Source: an uncultured Desulfovibrionaceae bacterium (lineage in GTDB: Bacteria; Desulfobacterota; Desulfovibrionia; Desulfovibrionales; Desulfovibrionaceae). Taken from it: a stretch of 6,378 nt of DNA. The notes under the pieces were generated by a model. The model was given only the letters and a program-made list of their open reading frames with translations. It had not been told where the DNA came from and did not search any database. The stretch lies in contig CAMQUX010000082.1 of NCBI GenBank assembly GCA_947037905.1, positions 1 to 6,378 on the forward strand, given 5' to 3'. Both the position numbers and the translations under genes were made by a program. Of this stretch, positions 1 to 6,029 are shown piece after piece; position 1 is the stretch's first letter, and each line of letters opens with the position of its first letter.

Positions 1-303
1 GGATCCACAAGAAGATCCACAACCGCCGCCGCTAGCAATAGGTTTGGCAGATTCAACAACAAAACCATAAGCATTGATATCAACAGAGATATCGCCAGTT
101 TCTTCAACTAAATCTTTTCCCATAAGAAAAGTAAAGCCAGCATGATCTTCAGATATATCATTGTCAGTTAGCTCATCCAGAGCTAAGTTAAGTTTAGGAC
201 CAGCTCAGCCACCAGACGCAAGGTAAATGCGAATAGGGGCAGCTTCTTTATCTGCAAAATATTCTTTCAATTGTTTTTCTGCAGCTTCTGTTACAGTAAT
301 CAT
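1..303 (-). CDS. IscA/HesB-family A-type Fe-S protein, probable selenoprotein (Sec33), 3' end cut by window edge
   Basis: Read leftward from ATG at 303-301, the frame gives 101 codons to base 1 with a single in-frame TGA (207-205, codon 33). The protein starts MITVTEAAEKQLKEYF, runs through IRIYLASGG-U-AGPKLNLALDEL (residues 24-45) and ends in a Gly/Ser/Cys tail with Cys95 and Cys99. This is the A-type carrier / HesB fold. The family has three metal-binding cysteines, one in a GG-C-SG/AG motif and two at the C-terminus; here TGA occupies the first. The family carries or delivers Fe-S clusters in the cytoplasm, and Sec forms are known in deltaproteobacteria. An SD (AAGGAGG, 309-315) lies 5 bases before the ATG, fixing the start. 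Codon usage and frame are intact on both sides of the TGA, and no other visible gene here stops with TGA. The stop codon lies outside the window. A pseudogene or sequencing error (TGT/TGC to TGA) is the alternative, made less likely by the hairpin described next. Confidence 0.88.
168..207 (-). promoter_or_regulatory. Candidate bacterial SECIS element with Sec UGA codon
   Basis: On the minus strand the UGA (207-205) is followed by an 18-nt spacer and then a perfect 7-bp hairpin, TTAGCTC-TGGAT-GAGCTAA (186-168). The 5-nt loop starts 25 nt after the UGA and has G at its second and third positions. Bacterial SECIS elements lie inside the coding region just downstream of UGA and typically have a short apical stem with a conserved G in the first two loop bases, bound by SelB. 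All these features are visible here. I did not compute folding energy, and lower-stem pairing beyond the 7 bp is poor (a C-C mismatch follows). Confidence 0.75.
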
Positions 304-333
304 AAAAGCCTCCTTAAATGGATTGATAAGTAT

Positions 334-362
334 AAATTAAACACTCTATCAAGCTTTGTCAA
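334..362 (-). promoter_or_regulatory. Putative sigma70-type promoter of the HesB-like selenoprotein gene
   Basis: On the minus strand a perfect -35 TTGACA (362-357) is followed after 17 bases by TAATTT (339-334), a modest -10. A better -10 match, TATACT (334-329), lies too far downstream (22-base spacer) for this -35. A start near 327 would give a leader of about 24 bases that includes the AAGGAGG ribosome site. The -35 is convincing; the -10 assignment is uncertain. Confidence 0.5.
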
Positions 363-388
363 ATGAGAAATGTTTTTTTCTTCTATTA

Positions 389-417
389 TTGACAAAATCT
401 TAGAGAATAGCTAGACT
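389..417 (+). promoter_or_regulatory. Putative sigma70-type promoter of the pyrR-asd gene block
   Basis: A perfect -35 TTGACA (389-394) and TAGACT (412-417, 4 of 6 to TATAAT) are separated by 17 bases. A start near 424 would give a leader of about 170 bases before the pyrR ATG. The -35 mirrors the minus-strand -35 as an 8-bp inverted repeat, TTTGTCAA (355-362) and TTGACAAA (389-396), so the two promoters stand back to back with 26 bases between them. Confidence 0.55.
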
Positions 418-596
418 TCTTCGTTCTGCTTAAGACAAATAAACATTTTATTATTTTTTGATTAATAATTTTATAAATTATTATTGTAAAATTTAAAAAT
501 AGAAACAAAATAATTTATAAAACAGACGACTAGAGATTAAAACTATTCCTTTTTATAGGAACAGTCTATTATATTTCTGATTTTTAGGAGAAATAA
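418..596 (+). other. AT-rich leader upstream of pyrR with two inverted repeats
   Basis: No ORF or recognisable riboswitch is visible. Two structures stand out. A perfect 8-bp inverted repeat, AATAATTT-TAT-AAATTATT, lies at 464-482. A small hairpin at 542-565 pairs ACT-TTCCT with AGGAA-AGT around a 6-base loop and one A-C mismatch. The first could be a protein site or chance in very AT-rich DNA. The second sits 32 bases before the ATG and could affect translation, but it lacks the GC-rich stem and immediate U-run of an attenuator. The pyrR ribosome site AGGAG is at 586-590. Confidence 0.35.
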
Positions 597-1124
597 ATGG
601 AGCGAATACTTTTTTCAGAAGCTGAAATAGCTCGAATGCTTAAACGGCTAGAGTCAGAAATAGAAGAAAGACGTGGAGACGTGGAACAGCTTGTTTTCAT
701 AGGTATCCAGCGCCGAGGTGTGCATTTAGCAAAACGTCTGTATAAAAGTTTTTCTCAAAAACAAGAAAATGTAGCACTTGGAGAGTTAGATATAACTTTT
801 TACCGTGACGACTGGTCAACCCTCGCCGTTCAACCTCAAATTAGCGCAAGTAATATTTCTTGTGATATATCGAATGCAAGTGTCATACTTGTAGATGATG
901 TCTTGTATTCAGGAAGAACAATTAGGGCTGCCCTTGAAGCTTTGTCTGATTTTGGGCGCCCGAAACGCATAGAATTACTTGCACTCATTGACCGAGGACA
1001 CCGAGAACTCCCTATTCAAGCAGACTATATTGGCAGAGCTGTGCCTACTGCAAAAAAAGAACATATAAATGTTTATATTCAAGAGCAAGATGGAAAAGAA
1101 TATATTTCTGTAGAGAACGAGTAA
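597..1124 (+). CDS. pyrR: PyrR-type uracil phosphoribosyltransferase / pyrimidine regulator
   Basis: The 175-residue product matches the PyrR family in length and motif order. The PRPP-binding loop VILVDDVLYSGRT is at 96-108, with paired acidic residues D100 and D101. GIQRRGVHLA is at 36-45, GELDITFYRDD at 62-72 and IDRGHRELP at 131-139, all hallmarks of PyrR rather than of other type I phosphoribosyltransferases. The family converts uracil plus PRPP to UMP in the cytoplasm. In Firmicutes it also binds pyr mRNA to attenuate transcription. ATG 597 is preceded by AGGAG (586-590) at good spacing. It is the first gene of the block, and the next begins 4 bases after its TAA, implying cotranscription. 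No pyrimidine biosynthetic genes adjoin it and no clear PyrR attenuator is visible, so the regulatory role here is unproven; the enzyme role is the safer reading. Confidence 0.93.
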   Translation: MERILFSEAEIARMLKRLESEIEERRGDVEQLVFIGIQRRGVHLAKRLYKSFSQKQENVALGELDITFYRDDWSTLAVQPQISASNISCDISNASVILVDDVLYSGRTIRAALEALSDFGRPKRIELLALIDRGHRELPIQADYIGRAVPTAKKEHINVYIQEQDGKEYISVENE

Positions 1125-1128
1125 TTGT

Positions 1129-1656
1129 ATGGAAGCAAAAAATAACGGTATTGTTTTAATCGGCATAGCTGGAGCGGGTAAAACTACACTAGGCAAGAAA
1201 ATAGCTGAAAAATTAGGGCTTGTGCATATAGATACAGATTCCTTAATAGAAGCATATTATGGCAATAGCTTGCAAAATATTGTAGATGATCATGGTGCAG
1301 AAAATTTTTTAGCAATCGAGAACGCAGTTCTTGCTCAAGTGGATATGAAAAATGTAGTTATATCAACAGGTGGAAGTGCTGTGTATTGTGTTGATGCCAT
1401 GAAAAGAATGCACGAACTGGGCACGGTAATTCATTTAGATATTCCCTGTGATGAATTTATCAAACGAGTCAGCGCAACACCAGACCGTGGTATTGTTGTT
1501 AAAGCGGGCTTTTCTTTGGCAGATGTATGGCAAGAACGACAAGCTCTGTATGAAAAAGAACGCAAGTTTGTAATAAATACAATGAGTTTAAGCGTAGAAG
1601 AAAGTTTAAATGAAGTGCTTAACTATTTAAAAAAGATAAAAAGTACACTTATATAA
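1129..1656 (+). CDS. Shikimate-kinase-like P-loop kinase (AroK fold), atypical substrate site
   Basis: This 175-residue P-loop kinase has the shikimate kinase layout: Walker A GIAGAGKTT (12-20), DTD (35-37), STGGSAV (79-85), a LID-type arginine R120, and ERQALY (136-141) with R137. Compared with classical enzymes (Mycobacterium tuberculosis numbering), D34, R117 and R136 have counterparts. The arginine of the FR motif (R58), which holds the shikimate carboxylate, is Leu61 here. The GGG motif is GGS (third Gly replaced by Ser83), and the usual RP of the LID is RG. ATP binding therefore looks intact, but shikimate binding is doubtful. Automated annotation would call it AroK. A related phosphoryl acceptor such as homoserine is a reasonable alternative, given asd downstream. 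It starts 4 bases after pyrR with only a weak ribosome site (GAG around 1120), consistent with translational coupling. Confidence 0.8.
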   Translation: MEAKNNGIVLIGIAGAGKTTLGKKIAEKLGLVHIDTDSLIEAYYGNSLQNIVDDHGAENFLAIENAVLAQVDMKNVVISTGGSAVYCVDAMKRMHELGTVIHLDIPCDEFIKRVSATPDRGIVVKAGFSLADVWQERQALYEKERKFVINTMSLSVEESLNEVLNYLKKIKSTLI

Positions 1657-1743
1657 TCGAAAAAAGTACGACAAATCAATATATTGTAAAAATATTTGAG
1701 AAATATGAGATTTTAAAAATATAGGATTTTAAGAAGGTAAAAG

Positions 1744-2268
1744 ATGCAAAAAGCTCTTTTTTTAGACAGAGATGGAACTATAATCGTGGAGGAAGTATAT
1801 TTACATGATCCTCAAAAAGTAGCAATTTTAGCAGGTGTTGCTTCTGGATTAAAAAAATTTCAAGAAGCAGGTTATTTGCTCATAGTTATAAGTAATCAGT
1901 CAGGGGTTGGGCGGGGATATTTTACACACACAGAAGTAGACGCAGTAAATAGGAAAATGTGTACATTATTAGCAGAAGAGGGTGTTAAAATAGATGGCAT
2001 ATACTATTGTCCTCATACGCCAGAAGAATTATGTAATTGCCGAAAACCAAACACAGGGCTTATAGATGCAGCGTGCAGAGATTTTTCGATAGATATACCA
2101 CAATCAATAATGGTTGGGGATAAATTACTAGATGTAGAGCTTGCAGAACAAAAAAATATGCAAGGAGTGCTTGTTCTAACAGGCTACGGGAAAGAAGAGC
2201 AAGAGAAGCGAAAAGATATCACAGTGTGTGCGAGTTTAGACGAGTTAGCAGCGAAAATAATTTTGTAA
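1744..2268 (+). CDS. gmhB: D-glycero-D-manno-heptose 1,7-bisphosphate 7-phosphatase
   Basis: This is a HAD-superfamily phosphatase of 174 residues, typical for GmhB. The nucleophile motif FLDRDGTI (6-13) supplies D8 and D10. SNQSGVGRGYF (50-60) is the characteristic motif II region. A zinc-binding set is present as CPH (C89, H91) and CNC (C97, C99), followed by RKPNTGL. The late acidic motif is VGDKLLDVELA (124-134). The enzyme removes the C7 phosphate in the ADP-heptose pathway supplying the LPS inner core, pointing to a Gram-negative host. A histidinol-phosphatase-like function is the main alternative within this subfamily, but the Cys/His set favours GmhB. AAGAAGG (1731-1737) lies 6 bases before ATG 1744. 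The 87-base gap to the preceding gene is AT-rich with no terminator visible. Confidence 0.9.
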   Translation: MQKALFLDRDGTIIVEEVYLHDPQKVAILAGVASGLKKFQEAGYLLIVISNQSGVGRGYFTHTEVDAVNRKMCTLLAEEGVKIDGIYYCPHTPEELCNCRKPNTGLIDAACRDFSIDIPQSIMVGDKLLDVELAEQKNMQGVLVLTGYGKEEQEKRKDITVCASLDELAAKIIL

Positions 2269-2318
2269 AATAATTTGTAAAATAGTTAATCAAAAAAATA
2301 AAAAATAAAGAGTAATAA

Positions 2319-4298
2319 ATGTCTAAAATAATAGTCCAGTCCTTAACAAAAAGCTATAGCGGCAAAGAACTTTTTCAAAATATAGGCTTTGAGGTTGTGC
2401 CAGGTATGCGCCTAGCTGTAGCAGGAGCAAATGGTTGTGGTAAAAGTACGCTGCTTCGCATATTAGCGCGAGAATTAGAGCCAGATAGTGGTAGTGTTAT
2501 TATTCCTAAGAATGCCCGAGTTGGCTATGTTGCGCAGGATTTTCTAGCAGCAGATTTAGAAAAAACACTTATCGACTGGGTGCTTGAAGTATTACCATCT
2601 TGGGACGATTTTTGGAAAAGATGGGAAGATGCAGTACAAAAAAACGACGAACAGCTTTTAGTTAAACTCGGCAAAGAACAAGAAATGCTCGAAGCTGAGT
2701 ACGGCTATGCACCAGAACATAAGGCTGAAGCAATACTTCTAGGGCTTGGTTTTGAAGAATCAGATTTTTCTAAAATTATTGGCACTCTTTCAGGTGGTTG
2801 GCAAAATAGAGTGAAATTAGGTCGAGTTCTTCTGCAAGGTGCAGATATTCTGCTTTTAGATGAACCAACAAACCATCTTGATTTAGAAGCAATAGAATGG
2901 CTCGAAAAATATCTTTTACAATTCGCAGGCGCGCTAGTGCTTGTTGTGCATGATAGAATATTTTTAGAAAATGTAGGTAATGCAATTTTATATATCTCGC
3001 AGGGAAAAACAAACATCCGTAAAGGGACGTTCTCAGAATTCCTTATTTGGGAAAAAGAAAATAGTGAGCAATTACAACGAGAAGCTGCAAAAATTTCCGC
3101 AAGAATAGATCATGAGCAAAGTTTTGCCGATAGATTTGGTGCAAAAGCCAGCAAGGCAACACAGGCACAAAGTAAGCTTAAAAAAATAACAAAACTAAAA
3201 GAAGAATTAGGCGCTGTTAGCGGACAAATGTCTAAGGCTAATAAAACACTTAATTTTCGCCTGCCGAAAACTTCTCGTGCAGATAAAATACCGCTTATGG
3301 TATCAGACTTATCTTTTGAATATGAAAATGGCACAAAACCTATTTGGTCAGGATTAAGTTTTCAAGTTTATCGCCAAAAAAAGATTGCGTTTCTTGCACA
3401 AAATGGTGCAGGTAAATCAACATTACTCAAACTTTTAGTGGGTGGTTTAAAACCAAATGCAGGCGAAATACAGCTTGGTGGGCATAGTTCAATTGGTTAT
3501 TTTAGTCAGCATCAAACAGAAATATTAGAGGTCAAAAATACTGTGCTTACAGAAATTAGACGTCTAACAAGTCCTGCGTTAACAGAGGAAACTCTCATGG
3601 GCGTGTTAGGATTATTTTTGCTCAGTCAGAAATTTTTTCAGCGCGAAGTAGGTAAACTCTCAGGTGGAGAAAAAAGTCGCCTGCTTTTAGCTATTCTTTT
3701 TCTTTCAAATCATAACGTTCTTGTGCTCGATGAACCAACAAACCATCTAGATTTAGAGACTCGTGAGGGTTTAATAAACGCCCTTGCTAACTTTGATGGT
3801 ACGCTACTTTTTGTAGCGCATGATAGATTTCTATTAACAGAAGTTGCAGAAGAATTATGGTTAATAGAAGAAGGTGGAATTGTAATATTTTATACTTTTG
3901 ATGAATACGAAGAATATAAGAAAGAGAAGCAATTAAAAAATATTGGACAAGCAAAAGAACCAGTTGTTGAAGTAGAGATAAAAGAAGTAGTCGCACAAGA
4001 GGATAAAGGGAAAAAAGACAAAGAATCGAAGCGCAAAGAAGCAGATGAACGTAATGCGCATGCGAAGAAAATAAAGCCTTTACAGCAAGAATATGAAAAA
4101 CTTGAAAAAGAGCTCGAAAAAAAAATAGCATTGCAAACAGAAAAAGAATCTGCCATGGGAAGTGAAGAAGCACTTTCCCAGCAAGAATTACTTTTAAAAT
4201 TAAGTGTAGAATACAGCGAAGTGAGCAAAGAAATTGAAATGATATTTGAGGAAATGAGCAAGCTCGAAGAAATAATAAATGTAAATTTCGGTGAGTAA
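2319..4298 (+). CDS. ABC-F family ATPase, Uup/YheS-like, with C-terminal coiled coil
   Basis: The 659-residue protein has two ATP-binding cassettes and no membrane segments, which defines ABC-F. Cassette 1 has Walker A GANGCGKST (36-44), signature LSGGW (157-161) and Walker B LLLDEPTNHLD (178-188). A basic helical linker of about 245-320 follows, the region that contacts P-site tRNA in characterised ABC-Fs. Cassette 2 has AQNGAGKST (360-368), LSGGE (447-451) and LVLDEPTNHLD (468-478). Residues about 540-655 are highly charged (Lys/Glu rich) and predicted coiled coil, as in Uup. Family members act at the ribosome or, for Uup, also on DNA-related phenotypes; the exact role here is not decidable. 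The first Gly of the second P-loop is Ala360. The ribosome site is weak (AAGAG, 2308-2312). The next gene begins 2 bases after its stop, a strong sign of coupling. Confidence 0.92.
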   Translation: MSKIIVQSLTKSYSGKELFQNIGFEVVPGMRLAVAGANGCGKSTLLRILARELEPDSGSVIIPKNARVGYVAQDFLAADLEKTLIDWVLEVLPSWDDFWKRWEDAVQKNDEQLLVKLGKEQEMLEAEYGYAPEHKAEAILLGLGFEESDFSKIIGTLSGGWQNRVKLGRVLLQGADILLLDEPTNHLDLEAIEWLEKYLLQFAGALVLVVHDRIFLENVGNAILYISQGKTNIRKGTFSEFLIWEKENSEQLQREAAKISARIDHEQSFADRFGAKASKATQAQSKLKKITKLKEELGAVSGQMSKANKTLNFRLPKTSRADKIPLMVSDLSFEYENGTKPIWSGLSFQVYRQKKIAFLAQNGAGKSTLLKLLVGGLKPNAGEIQLGGHSSIGYFSQHQTEILEVKNTVLTEIRRLTSPALTEETLMGVLGLFLLSQKFFQREVGKLSGGEKSRLLLAILFLSNHNVLVLDEPTNHLDLETREGLINALANFDGTLLFVAHDRFLLTEVAEELWLIEEGGIVIFYTFDEYEEYKKEKQLKNIGQAKEPVVEVEIKEVVAQEDKGKKDKESKRKEADERNAHAKKIKPLQQEYEKLEKELEKKIALQTEKESAMGSEEALSQQELLLKLSVEYSEVSKEIEMIFEEMSKLEEIINVNFGE

Positions 4299-4300
4299 AA

Positions 4301-4711
4301 ATGCACCAGAAAACACTCTATGTTTCCGCAGGAATAATTTGGAATAAGCAAAAATTGCTTGTGGCAAAAAGGCCAAAAGGAAAACCTTATAGTGGTTTTT
4401 GGGAATTTCCTGGTGGTAAAATCGAAACAGATGAAACAAGTGAAGAGGCTCTTAAACGAGAACTTTTTGAAGAATTAGATATAGATGTAACAATGAGTGT
4501 TTTTTGGAAATATAAAAAAGTTTTCTACGAACAAACCTGTGTACACCTTTATTTTTATCATGTTTTAAATTATGAAGGTAATGTAAAAGGAAAAGAGGAT
4601 CAAGAAATTGACTGGATTTTACCAAGCAAGCTCTTAGAGAAAAATCTTTTACCAGCAAATGTTTTTTTAATCGATGAGTTAATACTTTATTCTTCAGGGA
4701 AAAAAGATTAA
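4301..4711 (+). CDS. MutT-like Nudix hydrolase, likely 8-oxo-dGTP diphosphatase
   Basis: The product is 136 residues, close to MutT (about 130). The Nudix box runs from G39 to I61: G39, E45, R53-E54-L55, E57-E58. These are all the metal-binding and catalytic positions, with the consensus Gly near the end replaced by Asp60. KRPKGKPYSGFWEFPGGK (23-40) matches the strand before the box in MutT enzymes, and LLPAN (116-120) resembles the MutT C-terminal substrate motif. Such enzymes hydrolyse oxidised nucleoside triphosphates in the cytoplasm and so prevent mutation. ATG 4301 is only 2 bases after the ABC-F stop; GGTGAG (4290-4295), inside the previous gene, can serve as ribosome site. Its precise substrate cannot be read from sequence. 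Confidence 0.87.
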   Translation: MHQKTLYVSAGIIWNKQKLLVAKRPKGKPYSGFWEFPGGKIETDETSEEALKRELFEELDIDVTMSVFWKYKKVFYEQTCVHLYFYHVLNYEGNVKGKEDQEIDWILPSKLLEKNLLPANVFLIDELILYSSGKKD

Positions 4712-4717
4712 AATAAT

Positions 4718-4723
4718 TATAAT
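4718..4723 (+). promoter_or_regulatory. Possible internal -10 element before asd
   Basis: A perfect TATAAT lies in the 41-base gap between the Nudix gene and asd, about 24 bases before the asd ribosome site. No good -35 is found at 16-19 bases upstream (sequence around 4693-4701), so it could be chance in AT-rich DNA or a weak internal promoter giving asd extra expression. Confidence 0.25.
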
Positions 4724-4752
4724 GAAAAATCCGTATTCATGTGGAGGCATAA

Positions 4753-5784
4753 ATGAGTAGTTCACAACTTCGAGTAGCAGTAGTTGGAGCAACAGGAGCA
4801 GTAGGGCAGGAAATGCTCAAAACTTTGGCAGAGAGAAATTTTCCAGCTAAAGAAATAGTTCCTTTCGCATCAAGTCGGTCAGCAGGAAACAAAGTATCAT
4901 ATGCAGATGAAGAACTTGTGGTGGAAGAATTAACAAAAGATTCTTTTAAAGGCTTTGATATTGCTCTTTTTTCAGCTGGTGGTGATATATCAAAAGAATA
5001 TGCACCATATGCAGTAAAAGCTGGTTGTGTTGTAATTGATAATTCCAATGCTTGGCGAATGGACGAAAATGTACCACTTGTTGTACCAGAGGTAAATTCG
5101 CATGCCCTAGCAGGGCATAAAGGCATAATTGCTAACCCAAATTGCTCTACAATTCAGATGGTAGTGGTCTTAAATCCTATCCATCAAGAAGTGGGTATAG
5201 ACCGTGTAGTCGTATCAACTTATCAGGCAGTATCAGGCACTGGTCAAAAGGCTATCCAAGAGCTTGAAACTCAGGTAGGAAGGCTTTTTAGTGGTCAAGA
5301 GGTAATACCAGAGGTTTATCCGCACCAAATAGCTTTTAACTGTATTCCTCAAATAGATATATTTCTTGAAAATGGCTATACTCGAGAAGAAATGAAAATG
5401 ACCCTTGAGACTGTAAAAATCTTGGGCGATCCATCTATTCGTGTTTCAGCAACAGCGGTTCGTGTGCCAGTATTTTATGGGCATAGTGAGTCACTAACTA
5501 TAGAAACAAAGAGTAAAATGACTGCAGTAGACGCACGCACTTTGCTCGCACATTCAGCCGGCATAAGTGTTATAGATTATCCTGAAAAATCAGCATACCC
5601 AATGGCTGTAGATGCAACAGGCGAAGATGATGTTTTTGTTGGTCGTATTCGAGAAGACTTTACAATAGATAACGGTTTATGTATGTGGGTTGTATCAGAT
5701 AATATTCGTAAAGGTGCAGCACTCAACGCAGTTCAAATCGCAGAAGTATTAGTTGAGCGTGATTTACTAAAAATAAGTGTTTAA
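4753..5784 (+). CDS. asd: Aspartate-semialdehyde dehydrogenase
   Basis: This 343-residue NADPH-dependent enzyme reduces aspartyl-4-phosphate to aspartate semialdehyde, the branch point to diaminopimelate/lysine and to homoserine, threonine and methionine. The N-terminal nucleotide-binding motif is VGATGAVG (11-18). SSRSAG (40-45) is the phosphate-binding stretch. The catalytic cysteine C131 is in NPNCSTIQM (128-136), and the catalytic histidine is probably H244 in VPVFYGHSES (238-247). The length is normal for the bacterial type and no key residue is missing. ATG 4753 is preceded by a strong GGAGG (4743-4747), the best ribosome site in the block, suggesting higher translation than its neighbours. 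It is the last gene before the terminator at 5926, leaving a 3' untranslated stretch of about 140 bases. Confidence 0.96.
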   Translation: MSSSQLRVAVVGATGAVGQEMLKTLAERNFPAKEIVPFASSRSAGNKVSYADEELVVEELTKDSFKGFDIALFSAGGDISKEYAPYAVKAGCVVIDNSNAWRMDENVPLVVPEVNSHALAGHKGIIANPNCSTIQMVVVLNPIHQEVGIDRVVVSTYQAVSGTGQKAIQELETQVGRLFSGQEVIPEVYPHQIAFNCIPQIDIFLENGYTREEMKMTLETVKILGDPSIRVSATAVRVPVFYGHSESLTIETKSKMTAVDARTLLAHSAGISVIDYPEKSAYPMAVDATGEDDVFVGRIREDFTIDNGLCMWVVSDNIRKGAALNAVQIAEVLVERDLLKISV

Positions 5785-5868
5785 GTAATAGAAACATACT
5801 TTTAGCACAAAAAAGAACAATATTATAAAAAGAAACAGTATTTTAAATAAGATTAAGTAGTTTTCAGA

Positions 5869-5914
5869 ACTAAGTAATATTTACAATCTGTACTAAGTAA
5901 TGTTTACGATCAGT
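5869..5914. repeat. Two-copy 23-bp direct tandem repeat
   Basis: The unit ACTAAGTAATRTTTACRATC plus 3 bases occurs at 5869-5891 and 5892-5914. The two copies differ at three positions (A/G at two places and T/A near the end). It lies between the asd stop and the terminator hairpin, so it would be transcribed. No function is evident. Confidence 0.8.
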
Positions 5915-5925
5915 AGTAAAATTAG

Positions 5926-5982
5926 AAAATGATAAAGCGCCTAGAAAATCCTTAAATTTTTTAGGCGCTTTATCATTTTTTT
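5926..5982 (+). terminator. Strong intrinsic terminator of the six-gene block
   Basis: Bases 5926-5949 pair with 5956-5979 to form a 24-bp stem with one G-U pair (5944 with 5961), a 6-base loop (CCTTAA) and a GC-rich centre (GCGCC/GGCGC). A run of T (5976-5982) follows. The A-rich left arm means the minus strand also carries T-runs after the hairpin (TTTTCTAATTTT), so it may act on both strands. It ends transcription about 140 bases after asd. Confidence 0.93.
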
Positions 5983-6029
5983 AAATAATCTTTTTTTAGT
6001 GAGAAAATAAAAGGTAGAATTTCCTATAA

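Noticed and set aside
1..6. GGATCC (BamHI site) exactly at the window edge, suggesting a cloning junction
   Set aside because: It is in frame and encodes a plausible Gly-Ser continuation of the Gly/Ser/Cys tail of the HesB-like protein, so it is most likely natural sequence.
205..207. Reading the TGA as a nonsense mutation making a pseudogene, or as Trp in a variant code
   Set aside because: The frame is intact on both sides, a SECIS-like hairpin follows, Trp is encoded by TGG elsewhere in the window, and the position is a conserved Cys ligand, so Sec is the better explanation.
1696..1725. TTGAGA with an 18-base spacer and TATAGG as a promoter for gmhB
   Set aside because: Transcription would begin at about 1732, inside the AAGAAGG ribosome site at 1731-1737, so it would not give a well-translated mRNA; the match is likely chance in AT-rich DNA.
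3787..4351. Long minus-strand open frames opposite the ABC-F gene's 3' part
   Set aside because: They are antisense shadows of the Lys/Glu-rich coiled-coil coding region, giving low-complexity Ser/Phe/Leu-rich proteins without a recognisable domain.
4737..5126. 129-codon minus-strand open frame opposite asd
   Set aside because: It lies entirely opposite well-conserved asd codons, including the active-site region, and resembles no protein I know; it is a shadow frame.
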